A stretch of DNA of 64,000 nt from UBA10646 sp046296295 (lineage in GTDB: Bacteria; Bacteroidota; Bacteroidia; Chitinophagales; Chitinophagaceae). Numbering within the stretch: the first letter of the stretch is position 1; every line of letters starts with the position of its first letter. Made by a program: the position numbers and the translations under genes. Shown here piece by piece: positions 27,171-35,469 of the stretch. The notes beneath the pieces are model-generated. The model was not told the origin of the DNA and searched no databases. It saw only the letters and a program-made list of their open reading frames with translations. The stretch is taken from assembly GCA_046296295.1 (NCBI GenBank), contig JBKBLG010000002.1:62001-126000 (forward strand). The letters are read 5' to 3'.

Positions 27171-28506
27171 TAATAACCTTATTTGAATTCGATTTGTTTC
27201 TTCCAAACCAAGTAACTGCAGCAAAAAACACCCCTATAAAACCCCAATAGCGTGGGGTTGATATTCCGCCCAATATTTGCGACATAAATACAATGTATAA
27301 GATGCAGAGCACAGGGTACTTGATTTTGTTATACTTTGTAAATGCTACTAAAAGTGAGAATAGAATACTAGTGCCAATCATTCCAAAATATACGATTAAG
27401 GTTACAAAGCCATTAGCCCCTTGTATAAAAACAGAATCTGGCTCGAGATAATCAAATGGGTAGCCAAAAAGTAAATTTATATAGCCATAATTACCAAATC
27501 CTACGCCCCAAAAAGGATACTCACTAAAAACTTGTGGCAGCGTAATTCCATATGGTACAATTACACGCACATATATACTACTAGCTTCATCAAAAAGTTC
27601 TTCGGTAATTCTTTCTGCGATGGTTGTAAATACATTTCCAGCAGCTCCAACACTAAAAAATATGCCTAGTAGAACAATTAAAGTACCTATTAGTATCGTA
27701 AGCTTTTTAGTAGATAAGTTTGTTTTCAAAAGCAAACTTGGTGGTAGCAGCAATAAGCCAAAAGCAACTGTTGGGCTTCCTAAAAGTACCAACATCAAGA
27801 AAATAGAAAAAAGTATTAATAAATCGGTAATAATATTTCTCACTAAAAAAAAGTAGGCTGAAGAAAACACAAAAAAACCTAGCCCTACAAACGAGGGTTC
27901 AGATGTAAATACATACGGTCGTACAAAGCCTGCAACATTTATTTCTCGTTGACTATCAATTTCTGCTCCGTATAAAGTATCAGAGTATAATGTTCTAAAT
28001 GCTTGACTTAGCGATGATGTAATATCTAATCTTTCCAATATGGTTCCTAGAATAATAAAAAGCAAAAAACCTCCTATGGCTTTTTTTACTACAACAAATG
28101 GCAAATTTACAAGTAACAAATAAGTAGTTACAAAGATGCTCAACGAGTATATCAGTTGCAATATTTTTATAATACTAGTGCTAATTAATCGTGTATCAAA
28201 TTTTACCGCAAGGGTTATTATTGCCAACAATGTAGTTACAATTATAAAAAGTAGATGATGTAACTTTACTTGAGCGTATATTGTAGGAAGTACAAAGGGC
28301 ATTAAAATAAAAAAGCCTACCGAAGGAATAAACTTACCACCACCCAACGATAATGGAATTTCAGTATACAATAAAAAAAACCAAACAAATAAAAAGGGTA
28401 CTGTAAAAAAAGCCGATTGAAATAATAGCCTATTAACAAGTGAGAAAAAACCGACTTGATGACTTGTATCTGTTAACGAAGAACTTGTTGTTAAATTAGC
28501 TTGCAT
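27157..28506 (-). CDS. O-antigen polymerase/ligase-like membrane protein (Wzy)
   Basis: A multi-pass inner-membrane protein with ten or more hydrophobic segments. A large periplasmic loop carries VGFGNYGYINLLFGYPFDY, like the polymerase loop of Wzy and WaaL proteins. The likely job is to join repeat units on the periplasmic side. The ATG at 28506 (MQANLTT) starts eight bases after the upstream stop; the longer reading from 28572 would overlap the Wzz-like gene by 58 bp and lacks a hydrophobic start. About 449 residues. Sequence divergence of this family is high, so polymerase versus ligase is open, but the operon otherwise lacks a Wzy. Confidence 0.75.
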   Translation of the reverse strand: MQANLTTSSSLTDTSHQVGFFSLVNRLLFQSAFFTVPFLFVWFFLLYTEIPLSLGGGKFIPSVGFFILMPFVLPTIYAQVKLHHLLFIIVTTLLAIITLAVKFDTRLISTSIIKILQLIYSLSIFVTTYLLLVNLPFVVVKKAIGGFLLFIILGTILERLDITSSLSQAFRTLYSDTLYGAEIDSQREINVAGFVRPYVFTSEPSFVGLGFFVFSSAYFFLVRNIITDLLILFSIFLMLVLLGSPTVAFGLLLLPPSLLLKTNLSTKKLTILIGTLIVLLGIFFSVGAAGNVFTTIAERITEELFDEASSIYVRVIVPYGITLPQVFSEYPFWGVGFGNYGYINLLFGYPFDYLEPDSVFIQGANGFVTLIVYFGMIGTSILFSLLVAFTKYNKIKYPVLCILYIVFMSQILGGISTPRYWGFIGVFFAAVTWFGRNKSNSNKVINEGA

Positions 28507-28514
28507 GTTATCAA

Positions 28515-29570
28515 CTAAACAATCCCCCTTTTCTTCATTCGGTAATGGAAAACAAAAAGGGCTATAAAACAAAATATTAGAGCAAACTGAGTACCCATAA
28601 AAATTACACGCGGCCTTTCTCTAAGTAATTTTCTGTCAGGCACATCAATTATTTGAAAAAGTGGCGTTTCTTTTTGTAGTGCAAGTTTTGCAAGCTCTAG
28701 GTTTTTAAAAACTTCACTGTATGCCAATGTTAATACATTGTTATTCACCTGCCCTTTTTGAACAACTGTTCGCTCTCTTTGCAAAGCAGGATTAAGATTA
28801 TAGATTTTATCAATAGCTACTGCTGTAGCACTAATTGAACCTCCTAATAAATTCTGTAAGCTATCACACTCACGTTGTAACAAGCTCAAATTTTTTCTAG
28901 CCGAACGTGTTTTGGTTTCTATATAATAGGCCGATGCTTGTTCGGCAAGTATTTGAGGAAAAGCAATTGAGAAATCTTCGTTTTTTGAAACTACTACAAT
29001 TCTGTAATACCCCAATCGCTTGTCAACTCTTTCTACGGAGAGCAATCGTTTTTTGATAAGGCCCTCAATCACTGATGATATTAAACTATCTTGCCTTGCG
29101 GTAAATGATTGAAGCGTATCAAGCTTGTTAAAAGATAATTCGTTCACTAAATGGGCTTTGCTTTTCCATCTTTCTATCAATCCTTCCGATTCAACAAGCA
29201 CAGTAAAAAGGTTAGGTTGATTGTTACCCCTTGGTTCAAAAAGGGCTTTTCGAATCATTAACTTACTGCTAAGTAATTGAATAATGCCTTCTCCAGCGAA
29301 AGGGGCATCAATGCCAGATGTACCAATATCAAATCCAAATTGTGCAGCAAGTCCAGAGAGTGAACCAGCTTTACCATCACCGCCAGAAAGCACAAAGCTT
29401 AAATTACCTGTGTATTTTGGCTTATATATGTAATGCACATAAATATATCCAAAGCCACCTCCAAGCAAGCCCAATAATAAAAACCAAACTATGCGTAATC
29501 GAACTACTTTAATGTAACTAAACATTAAAGTTTTTATTTGTGCAAATGTTACTTGTGCTTGCAAATCCAT
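28515..29570 (-). CDS. Wzz-type polysaccharide co-polymerase (copy 2)
   Basis: The architecture is the same as the copy at 17250: a transmembrane segment near residues 28-47, a periplasmic domain with GKAGSLSGLAAQFGFDIG, a helical region around residues 215-290, PLFQIIDVPDRKLLRERP, and a second transmembrane segment near 325-345. There is no kinase domain. It lies four bases after its Wza-like partner and before the polymerase gene. The two Wzz copies share the order of motifs but are clearly diverged, so they come from an old duplication or separate recruitment. Confidence 0.82.
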   Translation of the reverse strand: MDLQAQVTFAQIKTLMFSYIKVVRLRIVWFLLLGLLGGGFGYIYVHYIYKPKYTGNLSFVLSGGDGKAGSLSGLAAQFGFDIGTSGIDAPFAGEGIIQLLSSKLMIRKALFEPRGNNQPNLFTVLVESEGLIERWKSKAHLVNELSFNKLDTLQSFTARQDSLISSVIEGLIKKRLLSVERVDKRLGYYRIVVVSKNEDFSIAFPQILAEQASAYYIETKTRSARKNLSLLQRECDSLQNLLGGSISATAVAIDKIYNLNPALQRERTVVQKGQVNNNVLTLAYSEVFKNLELAKLALQKETPLFQIIDVPDRKLLRERPRVIFMGTQFALIFCFIALFVFHYRMKKRGIV

Positions 29571-29573
29571 GCT

Positions 29574-32036
29574 TTATTTAGTTGTATTTAAAATAGCAAT
29601 TACTACTGCCGCCAAAGAAGCAATCGCACTAGATAATCCTATAGTTTCTGCGGTAGAAATCTTTTTCCTCGCTCTTTCAACAGTTTTTGGAATAATAATT
29701 TCACAACCGGGTTTCACCTTAGGAAATTTTTTGAAAAATAAGAAGTGCTTCACATTCGAAGCTTTACCATTAGCATAAACCACATAGCTCTTGCCAATAC
29801 GTGCCGCATCGGTAAAACCACCAGCATCACTTACATAAGTTTTAAAATGTTTCTCTTTAGAAAAAGGCACCTGAGTTGGAAAGAGTACCTCACCGGTTAT
29901 TCTAATTTGTGCATCAAACCGAGGTATAAATAAAAGATCATCAGCTTCTAACAAAATATCTTCAGGACTTCCAGGATGGGCAAAGATGTAATTAATATCA
30001 AGCGGTATTTGATCGTAATTTCTAATAATTTGATTATACACCTCTTGTGTGGTATCTTTCAATTGCTCTTGAATCTTGCTAACTGTTTGTAACTGTGCCT
30101 GATCTTTAAGAGTCAACTCTTTTTTATTGCGTTTTAAATATGCTCCATCTGTAAATGCTTCATTTGTAAATCCACCAACCCTTTTTAATAAATCACTTAT
30201 ACGCTCATTTCTACTTGCTATAGCATATTTACCAGGATATACGACTTCACCCGTTACAACTACCGTTTGTGGCAATAAATAACCCGGCTGCCTTTTAACC
30301 ACAACAATGTCTTTAGGTTTCAATATTACATCCTCAATAGAGTCTAAAGCATTTGTAGTGTTAGTAAGAATAATAATTTCACTACTTCTTACATCTGTGT
30401 TTGTAAGTGTATCTCTACTAATAAATCTGGCAATTTCAATTTTCTTAGCGTAAGCAGCATCTGTAAAACCTTCAGCTAACAAAATTAAATCTTTAAGCTT
30501 CATACCTTTCAGGTAAGGGTAGATACCAGGCTTTTTAACTTCGCCTTGAATATCTATAAAATAGGATTGATTTAAACTCTCTTTTGAAATTATTTGTACT
30601 ACATCTTCTCGTTGAAGTATCGGATTGTTCGTACCATTCATTACTTCCGTAATCGTGAACGGTATAGCCGATTTTGTAAGATCGGCGTTAGTTCTTACAA
30701 TTAACCCTCTTTCAGCATAAGCATCTTCTCTAATGCCATCTGCCTTAGCAATAACAGAGGCCACAGTCATACCTTCTGTTAAAGCATACTCACCGGGTCT
30801 AAATACTGCGCCTGTAATTGTTATCCGGTTCTCGAACCTATCTAATACTTTTCCAACTTCAATAACATCGCCGGCCTGTGGTACATATGTTGCGAAAGCC
30901 TCACTTTTAATATCTAAAAAGCGTTTTTCTTTATCTGTAAGCTGTGTAACTTTAACACTAGCCCGATAAGCATTCGTGGTGAAGCCTTGTGCATATTCAA
31001 TAAGATTTGCGAAAGTCTCCCCCTTTTTAAGTTCAAAAACACCTTGTTTTTTTACCTCACCTACCAGTTTAACGCGGCGATCATAGGTAGGGATACGAAT
31101 CAAATCGTTATCGCGTAAGCGAACATTATCACTTAAATCGCCTTTTGTTAAGAAGCTATAGATGTCTACTCTTTTCTCTACTTTACCATTTCTAATTAAT
31201 TCAATATTCCTATAAGTACCTTCTTCGTTTGGCCCTCCACTTAAATACAAAGCATTAAACAAGGTTGCTAGAGAAGATACCGTATATGTACCTGGTTTTA
31301 CAGCACCAATTACAGTAATTCTAATGCTTCGAATACGCGATAGCGTTAACGACATTTTAGAAGCTCCGCTTTTCAGAGTGCCATACACACTACTCATCAA
31401 AGTCTGCTTTATTTTTTGAGTAGCAGCCTCAATCGTTAACCCGCCCACTTTTATGAGCCCAACATTCTGGATATAAACACTACCTTCAGTAGATACTGTT
31501 AATTCGTAACTACCCTCTTGCATACCATACACCAATATTTGAATAACATCATCAGCACCTAACTCATAGTTAGAGGGTGTAGCAATTTTTAAATTAGGCT
31601 CAAAACTCAAAGACGGATTTGTAAATATTTCACTCCCAAACACAGCATTCGACCTTACAATAGGGTCTGCTACAGCAGGATCAGTTATTGGGGTTCCAAC
31701 CTGGGCTCTTTCGCCAGTAACTTTTGAATCATTACCTACCGCACTAGAACTTCCTCCCTCGGGAACGCTACCAATTTTAGCAAGCCTAACTTTCAATTTT
31801 TCAAACTCAGCAGGTGGAAACCCTCTTGCCAAGGCAATCTGCTCCGCTTGAACATCGCTAATTTTATTTTGCCGAAGTTGTTGTCTATATTTTAAAATAT
31901 CTGCATCAGAAATTTGATCTACTTTAATCGTAGAAAGATTGGTATTACGCAACAAATCTTGTGCGTTGGCTGTTAGTCCAAACATCACTATAACAACTGC
32001 AAGAAACAGCCGATTGATAGTAATAAAATGTTTCAT
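29574..32036 (-). CDS. Wza-like polysaccharide export protein with SLBB repeats (copy 2)
   Basis: The first gene of the polysaccharide operon. A signal peptide (cleavage near LTANAQ) is followed by a helical region and the Poly_export domain from about ATPSNYELGADDVIQILVYG. Then come at least five SLBB domains (KPGTYTVSS, KQGVFELK, RPGEYALTE, KKPGIYPYLK, YPGKYAIAS) and a C-terminal hydrophobic helix (TAETIGLSSAIASLAAVVIA). It has 820 residues and the same domain order as the copy at 18311. The leader contains a clear promoter, about 75 bp upstream of the ATG. Confidence 0.85.
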   Translation of the reverse strand: MKHFITINRLFLAVVIVMFGLTANAQDLLRNTNLSTIKVDQISDADILKYRQQLRQNKISDVQAEQIALARGFPPAEFEKLKVRLAKIGSVPEGGSSSAVGNDSKVTGERAQVGTPITDPAVADPIVRSNAVFGSEIFTNPSLSFEPNLKIATPSNYELGADDVIQILVYGMQEGSYELTVSTEGSVYIQNVGLIKVGGLTIEAATQKIKQTLMSSVYGTLKSGASKMSLTLSRIRSIRITVIGAVKPGTYTVSSLATLFNALYLSGGPNEEGTYRNIELIRNGKVEKRVDIYSFLTKGDLSDNVRLRDNDLIRIPTYDRRVKLVGEVKKQGVFELKKGETFANLIEYAQGFTTNAYRASVKVTQLTDKEKRFLDIKSEAFATYVPQAGDVIEVGKVLDRFENRITITGAVFRPGEYALTEGMTVASVIAKADGIREDAYAERGLIVRTNADLTKSAIPFTITEVMNGTNNPILQREDVVQIISKESLNQSYFIDIQGEVKKPGIYPYLKGMKLKDLILLAEGFTDAAYAKKIEIARFISRDTLTNTDVRSSEIIILTNTTNALDSIEDVILKPKDIVVVKRQPGYLLPQTVVVTGEVVYPGKYAIASRNERISDLLKRVGGFTNEAFTDGAYLKRNKKELTLKDQAQLQTVSKIQEQLKDTTQEVYNQIIRNYDQIPLDINYIFAHPGSPEDILLEADDLLFIPRFDAQIRITGEVLFPTQVPFSKEKHFKTYVSDAGGFTDAARIGKSYVVYANGKASNVKHFLFFKKFPKVKPGCEIIIPKTVERARKKISTAETIGLSSAIASLAAVVIAILNTTK

Positions 32037-32109
32037 TTGATAATTTTACTTATAGCTTCGCTACTCTCAGTCCCAAACGGCACCGAGCTCTGACCATACC
32101 TATAAACGA

Positions 32110-32140
32110 CAAATATAGATAACTACCAATAACAATCAAA
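32110..32140 (-). promoter_or_regulatory. Promoter of the polysaccharide operon
   Basis: On the minus strand TATATTTG (32110-32117) is a full match to the TAnnTTTG -7 box of Bacteroidota. TTTG (32137-32140) is 19 bp upstream in the -33 position. Everything down to rfbA at 14741 is on this strand with small gaps, so one transcript of about 17 kb is possible. Confidence 0.7.
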
Positions 32141-32182
32141 TCAAAAGAACACTCCTAAGAATTTGATAATCAATAGATTATG

Positions 32183-32229
32183 ATTGCCTTACGGCAAATG
32201 AAAATGTACATTTTTACCGCAAGGCAATC
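32183..32229. repeat. Inverted pair of the iterated 14-mer word
   Basis: GATTGCCTTACGGCAAATG (32183-32201) and its near complement TTTTTACCGCAAGGCAATC (32211-32229) form an imperfect hairpin with a 9-nt loop. Each arm contains one copy of the dispersed word. It lies between divergently transcribed genes, so it is not a transcription terminator for either. Confidence 0.75.
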
Positions 32230-32298
32230 ATTTTTATTGCGTTTTATTGCAGCATAATACATGCAAAACGTATTTTCACTAACTAAAACCGCACAATA

Positions 32299-33453
32299 AT
32301 GCAACAGCGTTATTACGCTCTCGATGTGTTCAGGGGTGCCACCGTAGCCCTTATGATTATGGTGAATAACCCAGGCAGTTGGAGTCATATTTTCCCCCCC
32401 TTGGCACATGCCGAATGGCATGGATGCACCCCTACCGATCTTGTATTTCCCTTTTTCTTATTTGCAGTCGGCAACGCCATGTCATTTGTAATGCCTAAGT
32501 TTTATGAAAAAGGAGATGCATTTTTCTTAAAAAAAGTATTTAAAAGAACACTAGTTATCTTCTTAATCGGAATATTATTGGCATGGTCGCCATTTGTACG
32601 TTGGGATGGCGATGTGCTTATATTTAAAACATGGGAGAAGCTCCGTATTTTAGGCGTACTGCAACGCATTGCACTTGCTTATTGTGCTGCATCGCTATTG
32701 GTATATTATTTTAAAGCACGAGGTGCATTTGTAATCGGTAGCATCTTATTACTATTATATTGGTTTTTAAGTTGGTGGCTCGGTAACACTACCGATCCCT
32801 ATAGCCTCGAAGGATTTTGGGGCACCAGCATCGATAGGGCAATACTTGCACCCAACCACATTTATAAAGGCGAAGGTGTACCCTTTGATCCTGAAGGTAT
32901 TGTGAGCACTCTGCCTGCCATTGTTCAAGTAATTTTTGGCTATTTGGCAGGGCAATACATACAGCAAAAAGGCAAAAGCTATGAAATGTTGAGCAACCTT
33001 TTTGTTGCCGGCCTTGTGTTGATAGTAGCAGGTCAAGCTTGGGGTATGGTGTTCCCAATCAATAAAAAATTATGGACGAGCAGTTATGTTGTTTATACCA
33101 GCGGATTGGCGATATGTACAATTGCGATGATGATTTTTATGCTCGAATTTAAAAATGCTAAAGGTGTTTGGAGTAGCTTTTTCGATGTTTTTGGAAAAAA
33201 CCCATTATTCATTTTTGTACTGAGCGGTTTCTTACCTCGTTTGGTAAGTTTGATTAGAATTGCTAACGGCGTGAATGAGAAAGGTGAACCCTTGTATTTA
33301 AGTCCGTTCAATTGGTTTTATAAACACGTATGTGATCCTATCTTCCCCGCCGATCCGAGGGTGGGTTCATTCGTTTATGCCTTGGTAATGATAACCATGT
33401 ATTGGATTATTGCCTATTGGCTCGATAAAAAAAGAATATACATTAAAGTTTAA
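32299..33453 (+). CDS. Heparan-alpha-glucosaminide N-acetyltransferase-like membrane protein (DUF5009)
   Basis: A multi-pass membrane protein of 384 residues. The N-terminus LDVFRGATVALMIMVNNPGSW and the following WHGCTPTDLVFPFFLF (with a conserved His/Asp region) match the family related to human HGSNAT, which moves acyl groups from cytoplasmic CoA to sugars outside the membrane. FDVFGKNPLFIFVLSGFLPRL near residue 295 and about ten hydrophobic segments are also seen. Bacterial members probably acylate cell-surface sugars, which would fit its position next to the polysaccharide operon, but it is transcribed away from it. Confidence 0.83.
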   Translation: MQQRYYALDVFRGATVALMIMVNNPGSWSHIFPPLAHAEWHGCTPTDLVFPFFLFAVGNAMSFVMPKFYEKGDAFFLKKVFKRTLVIFLIGILLAWSPFVRWDGDVLIFKTWEKLRILGVLQRIALAYCAASLLVYYFKARGAFVIGSILLLLYWFLSWWLGNTTDPYSLEGFWGTSIDRAILAPNHIYKGEGVPFDPEGIVSTLPAIVQVIFGYLAGQYIQQKGKSYEMLSNLFVAGLVLIVAGQAWGMVFPINKKLWTSSYVVYTSGLAICTIAMMIFMLEFKNAKGVWSSFFDVFGKNPLFIFVLSGFLPRLVSLIRIANGVNEKGEPLYLSPFNWFYKHVCDPIFPADPRVGSFVYALVMITMYWIIAYWLDKKRIYIKV

Positions 33454-33475
33454 CACACTATGCTTTATTTAGCTT

Positions 33476-33506
33476 GCATTCATCGTTTTCGGTGAATGCT
33501 TTTTTT
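33476..33506 (+). terminator. Terminator after the acyltransferase-like gene
   Basis: GCATTCATCG (33476-33485) pairs with CGGTGAATGC (33490-33499) with one G-T pair and a 4-nt loop. It is followed by seven T. Confidence 0.8.
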
Positions 33507-33616
33507 GTGTAGGCAGCAAATGTTAAAATGAACATATCAATCAATCCGTTAACAATTTTTTATTAGTTGTTTATGCAACTTTGCATAATCAAATGCGTGC
33601 ATTAAGGCTTACATAC

Positions 33617-33629
33617 TTTTACCGCAAGG
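33617..33629 (+). repeat. Iterated 14-mer word, intergenic copy
   Basis: TTTTACCGCAAGG lies in the 265-bp gap between the acyltransferase-like gene and vanZ. Apart from the terminator at its start I see no other feature in this gap. Confidence 0.65.
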
Positions 33630-33718
33630 TTTTAGAAAGCCTTAACAAAAGACAGCAAGTTTGGCATCGTATTTGAAATATAACAATAAAGAAAAGTAGT
33701 CAATTTTCTCATAAGCAG

Positions 33719-34120
33719 TTAGTTTTGGTTGCGGCCCTCGTTTCTACGAGGGCCTATCTTTTTACCCAAACGAACGCCAATAATAGTTCCAACAGTATCG
33801 GCAACAATATCAAGCCATTCAAAGCTGCGAAATGGAACAAAATATAATTGTACCAACTCCATTAATACGCCATACCCTACGGCAATAATAGATACCCATA
33901 ACACCCTTACGGGCAAATACCTTTCTGGAAACACAACCATAAGACCAACAGCCAAAATAGCGAACATGCTAATATGCACGAACTTATCAATGCGTAATGC
34001 TTCAGAGAAAGCAAGCGTGGGCAAGTCGCTTGGCGGCATTATCATCAAATAAAAAGTAATGATCCACCAGAGTAGTGTTAATAAGCGCCATAGAAAAATT
34101 TGTTTTATTGGTATAGGCAT
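33719..34120 (-). CDS. VanZ family membrane protein
   Basis: A small membrane protein with four hydrophobic segments and the VanZ pattern: FYLMIMPPSDLP, RIDKFVHISMFAILA with the conserved Asp-Lys-x-x-His, and GVLMELVQLYFVPFRSFEWLDIVADTVGT. The function of chromosomal VanZ proteins is mostly unknown; teicoplanin resistance is known only for one member. I chose the ATG at 34120 (MPIPIKQ), because the longer reading from 34183 would place the upstream terminator hairpin inside the coding sequence. Its last codons overlap an 8-bp hairpin at 33733-33754. Confidence 0.83.
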   Translation of the reverse strand: MPIPIKQIFLWRLLTLLWWIITFYLMIMPPSDLPTLAFSEALRIDKFVHISMFAILAVGLMVVFPERYLPVRVLWVSIIAVGYGVLMELVQLYFVPFRSFEWLDIVADTVGTIIGVRLGKKIGPRRNEGRNQN

Positions 34121-34134
34121 ACCCAAAAATAACA

Positions 34135-34160
34135 ATGCCTCCTCAAAAATGAGGAGGCAT
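34135..34160 (-). terminator. Terminator after the fasciclin gene
   Basis: A perfect 11-bp stem (34135-34145 with 34150-34160, ATGCCTCCTCA) has a 4-nt loop and is followed on the minus strand by GTTATTTTTGGG. It lies 26 bp beyond the fasciclin stop. Confidence 0.75.
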
Positions 34161-34185
34161 GTACCCACACTAAACAAACACACTA

Positions 34186-34746
34186 TTACATTTTTGGCAT
34201 TACCACAGTATCTACTACATGAATCACACCATTTTTTTGGAATACATCAGCAATGGTTACAGTACTGGTATTGCCATTAGCATCTGTTAAAACCACTTTT
34301 TTGCCATTGAGGGTGAAAGTAATTTCGCCGCCCTGTACAGTTTTGGCAGTGTACTTACCGCCATTCTTTTTAATTAAGCCAACCAATGTTTTGCTGTCGA
34401 TTTTTCCGGCAACAACATGGTAGGTTAATACACTGGTAAGTGCAGCTTTGTTTTCGGGCTTTAATAGATTAGCTACGGCCTCTTTAGGTAATTTATCAAA
34501 TGCAGCATTGGTAGGTGCAAATACGGTAAATGGACCATCGCTTTGTAATGTTTCTACCAAACCTGCGGCCTTAACAGCAGCTACCAAAGTTGTATGGTCT
34601 TTACTGTTAACAGCATTTTCTACAATGTTCTTACTAGGGTACATAGGTGCACCACCTACTTCAACTGTTTTTTCTTGTGCAGCAGCACCTATGGTTACTA
34701 ATATAGCAGCGGCAAGTGCGGTTACAGATTGTACAAGCTTTTTCAT
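34186..34746 (-). CDS. Secreted fasciclin-domain protein
   Basis: A signal peptide (MKKLVQSVTALAAAILVTIGAAAQ) is followed by one FAS1 domain with the two conserved boxes: H1 GPFTVFAPTNAAFDKLP (about residues 72-88) and H2 IHVVDTVVMP at the end. The YHVVAGKI region between them is also typical. FAS1 proteins act in adhesion or bind small ligands. The ATG at 34746 is preferred over one at 34770, which would add eight non-hydrophobic residues before the signal. Length 186 residues. Confidence 0.9.
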   Translation of the reverse strand: MKKLVQSVTALAAAILVTIGAAAQEKTVEVGGAPMYPSKNIVENAVNSKDHTTLVAAVKAAGLVETLQSDGPFTVFAPTNAAFDKLPKEAVANLLKPENKAALTSVLTYHVVAGKIDSKTLVGLIKKNGGKYTAKTVQGGEITFTLNGKKVVLTDANGNTSTVTIADVFQKNGVIHVVDTVVMPKM

Positions 34747-34858
34747 AATTGTATTTGTTTGAATTTGCAAATACTTACGAGCTACATTATACCTTGGTTT
34801 TCAATTGTATGGCTTTTTGTTTTGTTTAACATATTAGCAACATTAACAGCACGAAAAC

Positions 34859-34908
34859 CATTTACCGTAAGGTATAACCACTCATCGCAAAAAAAAATTA
34901 TCGCAAGG
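34859..34908 (+). repeat. Two tandem copies of the iterated word between divergent genes
   Basis: CATTTACCGTAAGG (34859-34872) is an exact copy of the word, and ATTATCGCAAGG (34897-34908) is a weaker one in the same orientation. Both lie in the 222-bp divergent gap between the fasciclin and ECF sigma genes. Confidence 0.65.
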
Positions 34909-34968
34909 TGTAACATTTAATTTCACGTTACGTAACACTTCTGTAAATCTATACTGCCATAGCTGCTT

Positions 34969-35454
34969 ATGACTGAGAGAGAGTATAACCAATGTGTGCA
35001 TCAATATGCCGACAACGTGTTTAGGTTCATTGTTAAAAACCTGAAGCACGAAGAAGATGCTAGAGATGTTGTTCAATCGGCTTTTGAAAAGCTATGGCGT
35101 AACCGTGAGCAAGTAGAAGTAGCAACCGCAAAAAGTTACCTCTTTACCATCGCGTATAATCAAATGATTGACCACTTACGTAAAGTAAAACGCATGAGCT
35201 TGCAAGATGACTTTACCAACGATACCCGAACCGTACAACAACAAACCCCTCAACTGAAAAAAACACTACAAGAAGCCTTAAACCGCCTTAGCGAAACCCA
35301 AAGAAGCCTTGTAATGTTGAAAGACTATGAAGGCTACAGCTACGAAGAAATTGGCAAAATAATGGACCTCAACGAAAGCCAAGTGAAGGTATACCTACAC
35401 CGAGCCCGTATAACCTTGAAAAACTATTTAGTGAGCCCCGAACACGTGATGTAA
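34969..35454 (+). CDS. ECF-type sigma factor
   Basis: A 161-residue ECF factor: region 2 EEDARDVVQSAFEKLWRNRE and AKSYLFTIAYNQMIDHLRK, region 4 LKDYEGYSYEEIGKIMDLNESQ with a helix-turn-helix. It is followed after 15 bp by an anti-sigma-like membrane gene and then by a beta-barrel gene, a common three-gene layout. It probably controls this operon and unknown targets. Confidence 0.9.
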   Translation: MTEREYNQCVHQYADNVFRFIVKNLKHEEDARDVVQSAFEKLWRNREQVEVATAKSYLFTIAYNQMIDHLRKVKRMSLQDDFTNDTRTVQQQTPQLKKTLQEALNRLSETQRSLVMLKDYEGYSYEEIGKIMDLNESQVKVYLHRARITLKNYLVSPEHVM

Positions 35455-35469
35455 GCAAAACCAAGTACC

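Noticed and set aside
32183..32229. Inverted word pair as a transcription terminator
   Set aside because: The flanking genes are divergent and both read away from it.
33733..33754. Hairpin GGCCCTCG/CGAGGGCC at the end of vanZ as a terminator
   Set aside because: It overlaps the coding end, and on the minus strand no T run follows; the T-rich side is on the plus strand, where no gene ends nearby.
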